NCBI GenBank assembly: GCA_029565395.1
Contig: JAKQOG010000201.1
Span: 62,001 to 126,000, forward strand
DNA: 64,000 bases
DNA from: Candidatus Hydrogenedentota bacterium
GTDB taxonomy: Bacteria; Hydrogenedentota; Hydrogenedentia; Hydrogenedentales; CAILVY01
Direction: 5' to 3'
Shown here: positions 43,651 to 53,306 of the stretch, piece after piece
How positions within the stretch are numbered: position 1 is the stretch's first letter
Layout of the letters: the number at the start of each line of letters is the position of its first letter
Made by a program: the position numbers and the translations under genes
The notes under the pieces: generated by a model
The model's database searches: none
Told to the model about the DNA's origin: nothing
Seen by the model: only the letters and a program-made list of their open reading frames with translations

Positions 43651-45705
43651 TTATGTTGGAGCGCCGACTTCCTCGGTTTGACTGGTTTTGACCTCGGCGG
43701 GTTCGGGGAATTCGACTTCCTGTTGTTGCGGCAGGCGCGGCTGGACATTTATCTCGCACTTGTCGCCATCGCAGAAGAGATCCTGCGCCTCGTCCGTGTT
43801 GATCATCTCGAAGTCCAACGCCTTAAGTTTCGAGATGGCAAGGTCGTAGGCTTCCCTGGTGATTTCCTGATACGGCGCCTGCGGGTAGTTGTGCTCCTTC
43901 AACGGCAGGAAGCTAATGGATTTCAAGCGTGTTTCATACAGTTCCAGAATGAACGGGATGTCCTTGGCCTCCGTCGGCTGAAACGTGATCGTCGCGCTGA
44001 CCTGGTTATCCGCCCAGGCATATTGCGTTTGCGCCACATTTTCGACCTGTTCCCAGACAGAGACTTCGGACTTTGAGCGTTCAAAGAATTTTTCCTGGAC
44101 GGGGAAATAGACGACGAGGGTATTGTCGCCGTACACCGATTCTTCGATGCGGTAGCCCGCGCGCTTGATGGGATCGATGAGCGGGCTGGTTTTGTCGATG
44201 CGGATAGTGCGGAAATAGAACTTCGAGTGGGGGTAATGAATGCCGGGTGAGACCCCGGGCAAAAGCGAGACTGTGCCGCTGGGCTTCACACTGGTCTTTT
44301 TGATGCTCTCGGGAACGCACAGCCATTGCGAATAGATCTTGTCAAGCTTGCAGATATACTGATAGCCGTCGTCGCACCACCGGAAGTGTTCACGGCGTCC
44401 ATGGCGCTGGAAACTCTCCACAATGCCGGACTGCGAAAGGCCGATGCGGCGGTTGCGCAACATGATGGCATTGGTGCGCTCATTATGGGTGGGGATCAGC
44501 GTCACTGTTTTTGCATAGAGATATGCAAACTTCAGGGTGCGCTTGTATTCTTCCAGCGATTCATGCCGCGATGGGAACGTCTCCACAAGATTGCAGATCT
44601 CATAGGATTCCAGACTTTGCTCGGCGCAGGGATTGGTCCCCGCCACTTTCGCGTCCTCCCAGGTTGCGCCATCTTTCAGACGTCCATAGGCGCGCGCGTT
44701 TTCGACCCAGAAATATCCGGGCTCTCCGTTTTTCGAGGTTTGCAGGCCAACGGAATGGTAGTCCATGCCCTCGTAGGCGCTAACACTGTTGTTGGAGGCC
44801 CACCGCCACGCCGTGAGTTTATCCTCATGCAGTTTAGGGTCTTTCAGTTGGAGATATTCCGTGTCATCCGGGCTGCCGAGCGCCAGTTCCGCGGTGCGGC
44901 GCACGCCGCCCGACACCACGCACTTCCCAATGACATTCATGAGATCAGTGATATCGGTCGAACTGATCTGGTTTCCGCCGCGGGCCTGCAGGATTTTTGT
45001 GATATTTTCTATGCACTCGATAAGCGGGCCGGGCCCCGGCGCGATGCCGCCGAAAGTCTGGATGGGCGATCCCATGGGGCGAATCTTCGAGTAGTCAATA
45101 TGTGCGGGACGGCGTGCGCGTCCGACGTAGGCATTGAGCACCACGCGCACCAGATCGCACCAACCCTCTTTAGAGTCTTCCACCACGTGGGTGTATTCGC
45201 CAATGTGCGGGTCCTGGATGGTAACCTTCCCTGCGCCCTTGGTGTCGAAGGCCACGCCTACGCCCAGCATTGACATGTCCATCAGAAAGCAGAAAGGCTC
45301 CGCGAAATCCGTATCGATTTCTTCCGTGGACACAAAGGCGCAGTTGTTGAGCGCTGCGGAACCGCGCTTGTAAATGTAATCGGTCCCCATCATCCACAGG
45401 CCGCGTCCTGGCGGGAGAAACTTAAAGTTCCACATCAGCCGGTACATTTCCTGCGCCGACCGTTGCGCCTTGTGCGGGTTCCAAGGGAGCTTGAGATTCA
45501 TGCAGTGATTCTGCTGAATCGTGTAGCATCCTTCCACCACGCGCTTCACCGATTCCCAGTACTCTTCCGTGCGCCGTCCGTCCATGGGCCGCGCATAGGT
45601 CCGCTTAAACGTAATGTATCCCAGTGGGCCCCAATCCGGCTGTTTGCCTTTGAATTCCGCCAGGAACTTCTCAGACAAAGCAAATCGATCCCGTACCGTA
45701 AACAT
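43651..45705 (-). CDS. nrdJ: Adenosylcobalamin-dependent ribonucleoside-triphosphate reductase (class II)
   Basis: A 684-residue monomeric-type RTPR that reduces ribonucleotides using vitamin B12. Visible are the N-terminal active-site cysteine in ALNNCAFVS, the motif NPCAEQSLESYEICNL with the thiyl-radical cysteine and the conserved glutamate, and the C-terminal redox pair in FCDGDKCE (two cysteines five positions apart, as in the Lactobacillus enzyme). The start at 45705 has GGGAGG seven bases upstream. It follows thyX by 55 bases on the same strand, so dNTP reduction and dTMP synthesis are co-expressed under the thyX leader. Confidence 0.93.
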   Translation of the reverse strand: MFTVRDRFALSEKFLAEFKGKQPDWGPLGYITFKRTYARPMDGRRTEEYWESVKRVVEGCYTIQQNHCMNLKLPWNPHKAQRSAQEMYRLMWNFKFLPPGRGLWMMGTDYIYKRGSAALNNCAFVSTEEIDTDFAEPFCFLMDMSMLGVGVAFDTKGAGKVTIQDPHIGEYTHVVEDSKEGWCDLVRVVLNAYVGRARRPAHIDYSKIRPMGSPIQTFGGIAPGPGPLIECIENITKILQARGGNQISSTDITDLMNVIGKCVVSGGVRRTAELALGSPDDTEYLQLKDPKLHEDKLTAWRWASNNSVSAYEGMDYHSVGLQTSKNGEPGYFWVENARAYGRLKDGATWEDAKVAGTNPCAEQSLESYEICNLVETFPSRHESLEEYKRTLKFAYLYAKTVTLIPTHNERTNAIMLRNRRIGLSQSGIVESFQRHGRREHFRWCDDGYQYICKLDKIYSQWLCVPESIKKTSVKPSGTVSLLPGVSPGIHYPHSKFYFRTIRIDKTSPLIDPIKRAGYRIEESVYGDNTLVVYFPVQEKFFERSKSEVSVWEQVENVAQTQYAWADNQVSATITFQPTEAKDIPFILELYETRLKSISFLPLKEHNYPQAPYQEITREAYDLAISKLKALDFEMINTDEAQDLFCDGDKCEINVQPRLPQQQEVEFPEPAEVKTSQTEEVGAPT

Positions 45706-45760
45706 TAGTACGCCTCCCTCGTTTCCTGCTGCATGTTCCACTTCCGCTTTCAAACCTGTT

Positions 45761-46543
45761 TTATATTTTGCCGTGCGTGGTCTTCACCCACGGCAAATCA
45801 TCTGCCATTTCCACTGTATAATCGGCGAACACATGCGGATACCGTTCCCGCACAATCCGGTACACCTCTCCAAAGAGAAGCCGGATTTCCTCCTCCGCGT
45901 GCGGCTCCGTCCGCAATTCAATCACGTGCCGCAAGGTCCGGAAATTGCACGACCAGCCGATCGTTGTGGCCAGCCCGATGGGCGCCACCCGCCGGAACGC
46001 CGATGTCAGTTTTTTCTTTGATTCAAATGTCTTCTCGCCGTCTATCGCGTACAACGCGGCCAGTTCCTGTTGAAGCGTTTCCAACTGCTCCAGCGTACGC
46101 GTAAAAATCTCCATGCCCTGCTCATGCTCCCGGATATGTACCGGCACATACGCCGACAACGCATCCAGGCGCACAAACCGCAACGACTCCTGGGACACGG
46201 CCGTGCCCGCGCGATGCCGCACCAACTCGTGCGTCACCACCCGGCTCACGTCCGCAAAAATGAAATTGACCACCGCGTGTTCCAGTACGCTTCCGTGCCC
46301 TACCTGAACGATATTGTCCAAATATGCAGCGTTGCCTTGGCGCACCCGGGTCACGTTCGGATTTAGTCCCGGCTCAAAAGACCGGTAACATAGCCGGCCC
46401 ATCACCTCGCACAATGCCTCGCCATCGCTTGGCGCCGCAGTTTTCCACCCCGGCACGCCTATATGATCAAAATAGGCGCTAAGACCTTCCGCGACAACAC
46501 GGGTTTCACCGACCAGGAACACTTTCGGTTGAACAAATTTCAC
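45761..46543 (-). CDS. thyX: FAD-dependent thymidylate synthase
   Basis: A 260-residue flavin-dependent thymidylate synthase that makes dTMP from dUMP with methylene-tetrahydrofolate. The ThyX signature is at RHRAGTAVSQES (109-120). The usual spacing of seven residues between RHR and S is eight here, a variant I believe occurs in other bacteria. The GTG start at 46543 has GAGG eight bases upstream. It heads an operon with nrdJ, under a strong promoter and a long structured leader. Confidence 0.92.
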   Translation of the reverse strand: MKFVQPKVFLVGETRVVAEGLSAYFDHIGVPGWKTAAPSDGEALCEVMGRLCYRSFEPGLNPNVTRVRQGNAAYLDNIVQVGHGSVLEHAVVNFIFADVSRVVTHELVRHRAGTAVSQESLRFVRLDALSAYVPVHIREHEQGMEIFTRTLEQLETLQQELAALYAIDGEKTFESKKKLTSAFRRVAPIGLATTIGWSCNFRTLRHVIELRTEPHAEEEIRLLFGEVYRIVRERYPHVFADYTVEMADDLPWVKTTHGKI

Positions 46544-46566
46544 CCATTCATCCTCAACTTACATCC

Positions 46567-46654
46567 GTCAGCGCAGCACGCCTTGCCCACCATCCCTTGG
46601 GTATATTGAACTATATACCCAAACATATGGTGCACACACATCCGCTGGGCTGAC
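46567..46654 (-). ncRNA. Three-tier stem in the thyX-nrdJ leader, candidate cis-regulatory RNA
   Basis: On the minus strand, the transcript leader folds on paper into stacked stems. The outermost, GTCAGCcCAGC with GCTGcGCTGAC, has 10 of 11 pairs (46644-46654 with 46567-46577). The middle is CACCAT with ATGGTG (46627-46632 with 46588-46593). The apical is TTGGGTATAT with ATATACCCAA around a six-base loop (46597-46622). That makes 26 pairs in 88 bases, starting about 50 bases after the predicted transcription start and ending 23 bases before the GTG. It could be a ligand-binding leader, for example for cobalamin, folate or nucleotides, or a simple stabilising hairpin. Confidence 0.6.
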
Positions 46655-46711
46655 ACTTTCCGCTCACCCCAACAGCTCCAGGCCTTGAATGGCCCAAGCC
46701 AAGAGGAACGC

Positions 46712-46740
46712 ATTATAGGAAGCTTTTCGCGCTTTGTCCA
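46712..46740 (-). promoter_or_regulatory. Sigma70-type promoter of the thyX-nrdJ operon
   Basis: On the minus strand, TGGACA (46740-46735) and a perfect TATAAT (46717-46712) are separated by exactly 17 bases. The resulting leader would be about 160 bases. Confidence 0.8.
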
Positions 46741-47350
46741 GAGGTTTTTTATTGTAGGAATATGCTCTTGAATTCATAGTTTTAACACACACAAGACCGC
46801 ATGCAAAAATCAACTAATAGTGCGTTAGCTCTTTCTTATACACAACCTATTGTATGGACGAAGGACTTGAGGGGGATTTGTTAGTGAATTGTTAAAAACG
46901 TGTTTCGATACAGAGAGCACGTTTTGCAAGATCGAGGCAAAGCCCCGAAAATCCCGCATAAAAACCTTCTTGTGGCGGCAAATAGGGGCGGTGAATGCTT
47001 CTACGATCATTCCTTGACCATATTAGCGCAAAATGTAAAATAAACTACACATTATGGCTGAATTTTCAGTTTCCCTTCGCACCTATAGAAGCGATATAAC
47101 CACAATATATTGTATAATTTAAAAGAAATATTTTGACAAATGCACAATATACATTAAATCAGATCTTTCGGGGGGGTTGTCTTGATGGAACCCAAAAACG
47201 GTATTGGAAAGGATTTTCCCGTCTTGTGTCTGCTCTGTGGAGCATGTTTTTTCCCTAAGGATGGTAAAAAGCCCTGTGGGCTTGCTCTCTACCCGAAAAA
47301 TGCCCTACACTCGTGCTGTAACGAGAAAGCAGCGGGAGTTATTAAGCGCT
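46741..47350. other. AT-rich intergenic region upstream of the nucleoside transporter
   Basis: No gene seen in about 600 bases. It holds an inverted repeat AAAACGTG/CACGTTTT (46895-46925) and a perfect palindrome ACAATATATTGT (47102-47113) overlapping a TATAAT-like box at 47113-47118. Related ACAA-N-TTGT pieces occur near 46843 and 47143. The transporter's promoter is likely around 47090-47160. Confidence 0.45.
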
Positions 47351-48628
47351 ATGGAAGAGGGAATACTACTACGACTGATCAGTTTGCTGGGATTGGGAAT
47401 TCTGGTGGGCATGGCGTGGCTGATTTCTGAGAATCGTTCCGGCGTGCGATGGCGTATAGTGGGCTGGGGGATTGTGCTGCAAATCATTCTTGGGATGATT
47501 GTATTGCGCAGTGGTGCGGGACGCTGGTTTTTTGAAGGTGTAAAATCCGGTTTCGATCTGATCACGGAATGCAGCGAAGCGGGTGCGCAGTTCGTGTTTG
47601 GCAGCGTGACGAATGTTTTCCAACTGGACCACGCAATGGTTCTTGGTTCGGATCTTCGCTTTTCAGAAGCCGCGCCGTTTACCTTCAGTGCGATGTTGGC
47701 ATTCAAGGCGCTGCCGGTGATCATATTCGTATCTGCATTATCATTCATTCTTCAGCACTTGGGGATCATTCAAGTCGTGGTGCGGGGCATAGCGTGGCTG
47801 ATGCAGCGCACCATGAAAACGTCGGGCGCCGAAACGTTCACCGCCGCCCTGCAGATATTCCTGGGCATCGAATCCGTCAGCGCCATTAGCGGATACATCA
47901 AGGCCATGACCCGCTCGGAAATGTTCACGGTGATGGTCACCTTCCTCGCCTCCATCGCCGCCAGCGTCATGGTTATATACGCGGGTTTCGGCGCGCAACC
48001 CGGTCATCTGCTGGCTGCCTCCCTCATGAGCGCGCCCGCGGCCCTGGCCATCGCAAAACTGATGGTGCCCGAAATGGGCGTGCCACAGACCGCCGGAAAC
48101 GTTTCCGTGAAAGTTCCCCGCGAAACCCACAACATTTTTGACGCCGCCGCGCAGGGCGCATCGATGGGGCTCAGCATGGCGTTGAATGTGGCCGCATTAC
48201 TGATTGTGTTTATCGGGCTGATTCACCTGTTGGATCTTGCAGTGCTTAAAATCACGCACATCCCGCTCGTGGGATTGCTGGGATATCTCTTCCGGCCTTT
48301 CTCGTTAATCATGGGTGTGCCCTGGCAGGACATCCGCGCGGTTTCCGAGTTGCTCGCCACGAAAACCGTCTTTAATGAATTTCTCGCTTATCAAAACATG
48401 CAGCAACTCATCGCGCAACAGGCGCTCAGCCCCCGGAGCATCACCATCGCCACCTATGCCCTGTGCGGCTTTGCGAATCCCGGAAGTATCGGCATCATGA
48501 TCGGCGGCATCTGCGCGCTCGTGCCCGAACGCCGTGCAGAAGTGGCGCAATTGAGTTTTCGCGCCTTTATTGGCGGCACACTCGCCACCTTCATGACGGC
48601 CTGTGTCGTCGGCCTGTTTGCTGGCTAG
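47351..48628 (+). CDS. Concentrative nucleoside transporter (NupC/CNT family)
   Basis: A 425-residue inner-membrane protein with about ten hydrophobic helices, matching the CNT family, which imports nucleosides with protons or sodium. The family line is visible in the segment AALQIFLGIESVSAISGYIKAM (the substrate-binding region with its glutamate) and SVMVIYAGFGAQPGHLLAASLMSAPAALAIAK. The ATG at 47351 starts with MEEGILLRLIS; its GGGAG site is rather far away (about 13 bases). The frame is open further upstream, but the added residues are not membrane-like. It converges on an epimerase gene. Confidence 0.85.
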   Translation: MEEGILLRLISLLGLGILVGMAWLISENRSGVRWRIVGWGIVLQIILGMIVLRSGAGRWFFEGVKSGFDLITECSEAGAQFVFGSVTNVFQLDHAMVLGSDLRFSEAAPFTFSAMLAFKALPVIIFVSALSFILQHLGIIQVVVRGIAWLMQRTMKTSGAETFTAALQIFLGIESVSAISGYIKAMTRSEMFTVMVTFLASIAASVMVIYAGFGAQPGHLLAASLMSAPAALAIAKLMVPEMGVPQTAGNVSVKVPRETHNIFDAAAQGASMGLSMALNVAALLIVFIGLIHLLDLAVLKITHIPLVGLLGYLFRPFSLIMGVPWQDIRAVSELLATKTVFNEFLAYQNMQQLIAQQALSPRSITIATYALCGFANPGSIGIMIGGICALVPERRAEVAQLSFRAFIGGTLATFMTACVVGLFAG

Positions 48629-48635
48629 CACTCCC

Positions 48636-49595
48636 TTATTGCATTTTCGCGCGCATTTCCGCCGCGACCGCGTCGATAATCTCTTCCAGTGAGGTTTTTG
48701 GCGTATACCCTATCGCCTTCTGGATTTTATCCAGGCACGGCTCGCGGTGGCGCATGTCTTCATACCCCTCGCCATACGCTTCTTCATACGGAATATATTT
48801 GAGTGTTGACTGGCTGCCCGTGCGTTCAATAATCTTTTTAGCCAGATCTTCCATGCTTACACGCGTGGCGCTGCCAATGTTATATACCTCGCCATTCACG
48901 TCCGATCGGTCCATCAGCGTAACGAGCGCAGGCACCACATCCCCCACGTAGGTGAAACAGCGCGTCTGCTTCCCATCACCGAACACCGTCAGGGGTTCAT
49001 TGCGCAGTGCCTGCCCCACAAAGGTTGGAATCACCATGCCGTACCGGCCCGTTTGGCGCGGCCCTACGGTGTTAAACAAGCGTGTGATCACAATCGGATG
49101 GCGCTTCTGACGCCAATACGCCAGCGCCAGAAACTCATCGATTGCTTTTGATGATGCATAGCACCACCGGTGGCGGTTTGTGGGTCCCATCACCCGATCA
49201 TCGTCTTCGTGGAAAATTTCCCGCGCTCCCCGGCCATAGATCTCGCTTGTCGAGGTGATCAGCATTTTCCGCCGGTACCGGCACGTCTCTTCCAGCACCA
49301 CCTCCGTGCCCCATATGTTATTCACAATCGTATGAATCGGATCATTCACCACCAACTGTACTCCCACCGTCGCCGCCAGATGAAACACCACCTCCACGTC
49401 ACGCACCAGGTCCCGCACAATCTCCTGATTCATCGTGGAATCAATAATGCATTCCACCCCCTCAATATGCTCGATATTTTCAAAACGGCCCGTGCTCAAA
49501 TCATCCAAAACCACCACATGATCGCCCCGGGCTGTTAATGCCTCACAAAGATGCGACCCGATAAATCCAGCGCCACCCGTAACCAATACCCGCAT
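48636..49595 (-). CDS. NAD-dependent sugar-nucleotide epimerase/dehydratase
   Basis: A 319-residue extended short-chain dehydrogenase. The NAD-binding motif GGAGFIGS is at 7-14 and the catalytic Y146-x3-K150 lies in CYASSK, with TSTSEIYG upstream holding the active-site serine/threonine. Segments such as GPRQTGRYGMVIP and TRCFTYVGDVV resemble UDP-glucuronate decarboxylase or UDP-glucose epimerase types; the exact substrate is not decided. GGGAG nine bases upstream supports the start at 49595. It probably feeds cell-surface polysaccharide synthesis. Confidence 0.87.
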   Translation of the reverse strand: MRVLVTGGAGFIGSHLCEALTARGDHVVVLDDLSTGRFENIEHIEGVECIIDSTMNQEIVRDLVRDVEVVFHLAATVGVQLVVNDPIHTIVNNIWGTEVVLEETCRYRRKMLITSTSEIYGRGAREIFHEDDDRVMGPTNRHRWCYASSKAIDEFLALAYWRQKRHPIVITRLFNTVGPRQTGRYGMVIPTFVGQALRNEPLTVFGDGKQTRCFTYVGDVVPALVTLMDRSDVNGEVYNIGSATRVSMEDLAKKIIERTGSQSTLKYIPYEEAYGEGYEDMRHREPCLDKIQKAIGYTPKTSLEEIIDAVAAEMRAKMQ

Positions 49596-49876
49596 GCTCA
49601 ATACTCCCGATGTACGTCCGTAAAAAAATGGAGGGTGGGTGCACTGAAGCGGAACCCACCAACAGCCTGACAACCCAAGTATACGAACCCTGTAAAAACG
49701 TTTCAAGGCAGCGAATTCCTATCGCCTCCCTCCTATCACCTCAAGAGTTGCCGTTTCATCGAGTTTTGTCAACGCTTTTGAGTCTGTAAACCCTTATTGA
49801 CTCCCATCCCGCCATTGAAAAACGTGAATTTCGCATATTACTTAACATATTGGCTTTGCTCAGAATAAAAAGCTTA

Positions 49877-49905
49877 TTGACAAACCGCCAATTCTAATAT
49901 ATTCT
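49877..49905 (+). promoter_or_regulatory. Promoter of the cold-shock gene
   Basis: TTGACA (49877-49882) and TATTCT (49900-49905) are 17 bases apart. The leader of about 80 bases before the start codon could take part in cold regulation. The 280 bases between the epimerase gene start and this promoter hold nothing else recognisable. Confidence 0.65.
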
Positions 49906-49991
49906 ATAACAGAGTTTTTGGTAGTTTTTACGGAGTTTGGACCGGGCTCACATGACCTGTGACTGGTCCGCAGCAAGAGGAGATGGGGGTT

Positions 49992-50228
49992 GTGTCGGAA
50001 GTAGAAGTACAAGACGATATCCATCGGCAGTCGGGCAAGGTCAAATGGTTTAATGACCAAAAAGGCTATGGCTTTATTGCCCGTGAGGAAGCAACGGACG
50101 TTTTTGTCCATCACACGGCCATCCAGATGGATGGGTTCCGGACGCTGCGTGAAGGGGAATACGTAATGTATGACCTGATGGAAAGCAGCAAGGGACCACA
50201 AGCCTTGAATGTAAGCCGCGTGGAATAG
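49992..50228 (+). CDS. Cold-shock domain protein
   Basis: A 78-residue nucleic-acid-binding protein with both RNA-binding motifs of the cold-shock domain, KGYGFI (RNP1) and VFVHH (RNP2), after the family start GKVKWFND. Such proteins melt RNA structures and aid translation. A GTG at 49992 lies nine bases after AGGAG and is preferred; an ATG at 49983 touches that site, and one at 49959 lacks a site. The N-terminal 14 residues are an extra, acidic extension relative to CspA. Confidence 0.88.
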   Translation: MSEVEVQDDIHRQSGKVKWFNDQKGYGFIAREEATDVFVHHTAIQMDGFRTLREGEYVMYDLMESSKGPQALNVSRVE

Positions 50229-50498
50229 CCCCCGGGAACAGGCTCGTCGAGGGTGAGTATTGGGCAGAACGACGGTTCGTTCGCACGGGGAAAAACGTTG
50301 TTTTGCTTCATTTGGATGCTATGTCTCTTTGCCCCCTGTTAACGCGCAACTACTGACTGTTGCAGGCATCATGGCAACCCTGTTCCTGACCACTATGTGT
50401 GTTCTGTGTTTCCTTTTCCCTTGCCGCTCTTCCACAATATGCGCACCCTCTGGAAAATGTGCTAAAGTGCTTTCGTGAGTTTGGGAGAAGCGCCGAAC

Positions 50499-53231
50499 AT
50501 GATACAAGAAAACACTGCCAATACCTCGCAGGCGGTATACTATGGGGCCGCCGTTGAAAACGACCGTCACCCCATGGATGCTTTTTTCAAGCCGCGTTCC
50601 GCGGCGGTCATCGGCGCATCGGAAAAAGCTGGGAGCGTTGGCCGGGCCATTCTCTGGAATCTTATCAGCAACCCTTTCGGCGGCACGGTCTACGCCATCA
50701 ACCCGCGCCGGCATAATGTGCTCGGTATCAAGAGCTATCCTGATATCAGTGCCGTTCCGGAGACAGTCGACCTGGCGATGATTGCAACGCCCGCCGCAAC
50801 GGTGCCGGGAGTGATCGATGAATGCATCGCGGCAGGGGTAAAGGCCGCTATTATCATTTCCGCCGGCTTTGGGGAGACGGGCGCGGTCGGCGGCGCCTTG
50901 GAAAATCAAATACAAGAACGCATTTTCGGCGGAAAGATCCGCATCATCGGTCCGAACAGCCTGGGCATCATGAATCCCGTGGTGGGCCTGAACGCCGCCT
51001 TCGCGAAACGCATCGCCCTGAACGGCACTGTCGGATTCATCAGTCAGAGCGGCGCGGTCGGCGCGGCGATTCTCGACTGGAGTTTCAGTGTCAATGCCGG
51101 CTTCAGCGCTTTTGTTTCCTTCGGTTCCATGCTCGACGTGGGTTGGCCGGACCTCCTTTATTACCTTGGCAGCGATCCCAATACACGCAGCATCGTGCTC
51201 TATGTGCAATCCATTGGCGATGCGCGTTCCTTCCTTTCAGCGCTGCGCGAAGTTGCATTGACCAAACCCATCATAATGTTGAAAGCCGGCCGCACCGAAG
51301 CCGCGGCGGAAGCCGCAAAGGCCACCGCCTACTACAGTGAAGAAGCCTACACCGATGAAGTTCTTTCGGCCGCCATACGCCGCAGCGGCGTCCTGCGGGT
51401 GGACAGCATCGAAAATCTCTTCATGATGGCCGAAGTGCTGGGCAAGCAGCCACGCCCTAAAGGACCCCGCCTCGCCATCATCAGCAACGCCGCTGGGCCC
51501 GGCATCCTCGCCACCGACGCCCTCATTAATAGCGGAGGCGAACTTGCGGAGTTGTCGGATACCGCCCTGACGAAACTTAATAACCTCCTGCCCGAATATT
51601 GGAATCACCGCAATCCCGTGGACATTCTTGCGGACGCTGACCCGGATCGGTATGCGAAAGCCGTCGAGATCGCCCTGCACGATCCCGGTTGCGATGGAGT
51701 GTTGGTGGGGCTGACGCCCCAGGTGATGACCGAGCCCACGCGCACTGCCGAAGCCATCACCGCCCTTCAGGATTCCGCGGGCAAGCCGATCATAGCCAGT
51801 TGGATGGGCGGCGATGATGTCTCCGAAGGCGTGAATATCCTCAATGAACGGAACATCCCCGCCTTTTTGTATCCCGACACCGCCGCGCGCGCCTTCTCCC
51901 TGATGTGGCGCTATAGCGTCAACCTCCGCGCACTATATGAAACACCTTCTGCTGATCCTGGCGAACAAACCGTTGACCGGGCGCGCGCCGCTCAGATTAT
52001 TCAGCGTCTGCGCGACACCGGGAACACCATGCTCAGTGAATATGATTCCAAACAGGTGCTCGATGCCTACGGGCTTCCCTCGGTCGCCACGCGGGTGGCT
52101 TTTGCCGCGGACGAAGCGGTCCACGCCGCAGGGGACATCGGCTATCCGGTCGCGCTTACGTTTAACGATGGCCCCACAACTCGCAAGCGCGGCAAACATA
52201 TCCACCTTAACCTTGCAGATGAAAACGCCGTGCGCCGCGCTTTCGACACCCTTACCCCTGCCATGGCGAGCGAAGGGGTGCATAGCGTTGCCGTGCGTTC
52301 CATGGTGCAATCCGGCGGATACCGCATTGTCATCGGCAGCACCACCGACCCGCAATTCGGCCCCGTGCTCTATTTTGGCTCCGGCGGGCCCCTGGGCGAG
52401 GCCCTGCGCGACCGCGTTCTGGGTCTGCCGCCTCTTAACACCACGCTCGCGCGCCGCATGATGGAACGCACCCGCATCTGGAGTATTCTGCGGGGACAGC
52501 ACGGATTCGTGCCCGTGGATACCGCCGCCCTCGAACAATTGCTTGTGCGCTTCAGCCAACTCGTCGCCGAGCAGCGCTGGATCAAGGAAATCGATGTCAA
52601 TCCCTTCCTGGCCGCGCCCGAAGGATTCCTTGTTCTCGATGCGCGCATCACCCTCCACGGTTCTGAAATGCATGAGGACGATCTGCCGCCGCTCGCCATT
52701 CGGCCCTACCCCAGCGAATACGCCGGCACGTGCATAATCAAAAGCGGGGAAACGGTCACTGTGCGGCCCATCCGTCCGGAAGACGAATTCATGATGATCC
52801 GCTTCAACGAAAATCTCTCTAAAAACACCGTCTACTTCCGTTACCTCCAGCAACTCGCTCTCGACGAACGCATCAAACATGAAAAACTAACCGAAATCTG
52901 CTTCATTGATTACGACCGCGCCATGGCCCTCATCGCCGTCCGCAAGAACTCCGCTTCCGGCGAAGAACAGATTCTGTGCGTCTGCCGCATGGTCAAACTC
53001 CCCGGCAATGACGCCGATTTCGCCATCGTTGTCCGCGACGACTGTCAGGGACAAGGCCTCGGCCTTCTGATGATGCAGCACCTCATTCACGTTTCCCGCG
53101 CCGAAAAAGTCAAGCGCCTCACCGGCATCATTCTTCCCGAAAACCGCCCCATGATCCGGATGTGCATGAAACTCGGCTTCACCCTCCACAAACCCGTCGG
53201 CGAAGAAATGATCGCCGAAATGATACTGTAG
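50499..53231 (+). CDS. Pat-like protein: NDP-forming acyl-CoA synthetase homologue fused to GNAT acetyltransferase
   Basis: A 910-residue protein ordered as CoA-binding domain (about 20-150), succinyl-CoA-ligase-like domains (150-460), ATP-grasp-like domain (about 500-720) and C-terminal GNAT acetyltransferase (about 745-910, with the acetyl-CoA loop QGQGLGLLM). This is the layout of Pat/PatZ (YfiQ), which acetylates lysines of acetyl-CoA synthetase and other proteins. The catalytic histidine motif of active ligases (SHTGS) is replaced by a TAYYS stretch, so the ligase part is likely only a sensor. The ATG at 50499 has GGGAG about 11 bases before it; a GTG at 50475 is an alternative. Confidence 0.87.
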   Translation: MIQENTANTSQAVYYGAAVENDRHPMDAFFKPRSAAVIGASEKAGSVGRAILWNLISNPFGGTVYAINPRRHNVLGIKSYPDISAVPETVDLAMIATPAATVPGVIDECIAAGVKAAIIISAGFGETGAVGGALENQIQERIFGGKIRIIGPNSLGIMNPVVGLNAAFAKRIALNGTVGFISQSGAVGAAILDWSFSVNAGFSAFVSFGSMLDVGWPDLLYYLGSDPNTRSIVLYVQSIGDARSFLSALREVALTKPIIMLKAGRTEAAAEAAKATAYYSEEAYTDEVLSAAIRRSGVLRVDSIENLFMMAEVLGKQPRPKGPRLAIISNAAGPGILATDALINSGGELAELSDTALTKLNNLLPEYWNHRNPVDILADADPDRYAKAVEIALHDPGCDGVLVGLTPQVMTEPTRTAEAITALQDSAGKPIIASWMGGDDVSEGVNILNERNIPAFLYPDTAARAFSLMWRYSVNLRALYETPSADPGEQTVDRARAAQIIQRLRDTGNTMLSEYDSKQVLDAYGLPSVATRVAFAADEAVHAAGDIGYPVALTFNDGPTTRKRGKHIHLNLADENAVRRAFDTLTPAMASEGVHSVAVRSMVQSGGYRIVIGSTTDPQFGPVLYFGSGGPLGEALRDRVLGLPPLNTTLARRMMERTRIWSILRGQHGFVPVDTAALEQLLVRFSQLVAEQRWIKEIDVNPFLAAPEGFLVLDARITLHGSEMHEDDLPPLAIRPYPSEYAGTCIIKSGETVTVRPIRPEDEFMMIRFNENLSKNTVYFRYLQQLALDERIKHEKLTEICFIDYDRAMALIAVRKNSASGEEQILCVCRMVKLPGNDADFAIVVRDDCQGQGLGLLMMQHLIHVSRAEKVKRLTGIILPENRPMIRMCMKLGFTLHKPVGEEMIAEMIL

Positions 53232-53306
53232 CCCCTCCCCCCTGGCATCTTTGTTCTCCCAAAAATTCATGTGTCATATAGGTTTTATACGCCCTATAAA
53301 CACCCT

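Noticed and set aside
46895-46925. Inverted repeat AAAACGTG/CACGTTTT as a terminator
   Set aside because: No gene ends nearby on either strand, the loop is 15 bases and the T-run is short; it is only noted in the intergenic entry.
47182-47430. 82-codon cysteine-containing frame overlapping the transporter start
   Set aside because: It overlaps the transporter gene in another frame, lacks recognisable motifs, and its glycine-rich end is typical of a shadow.
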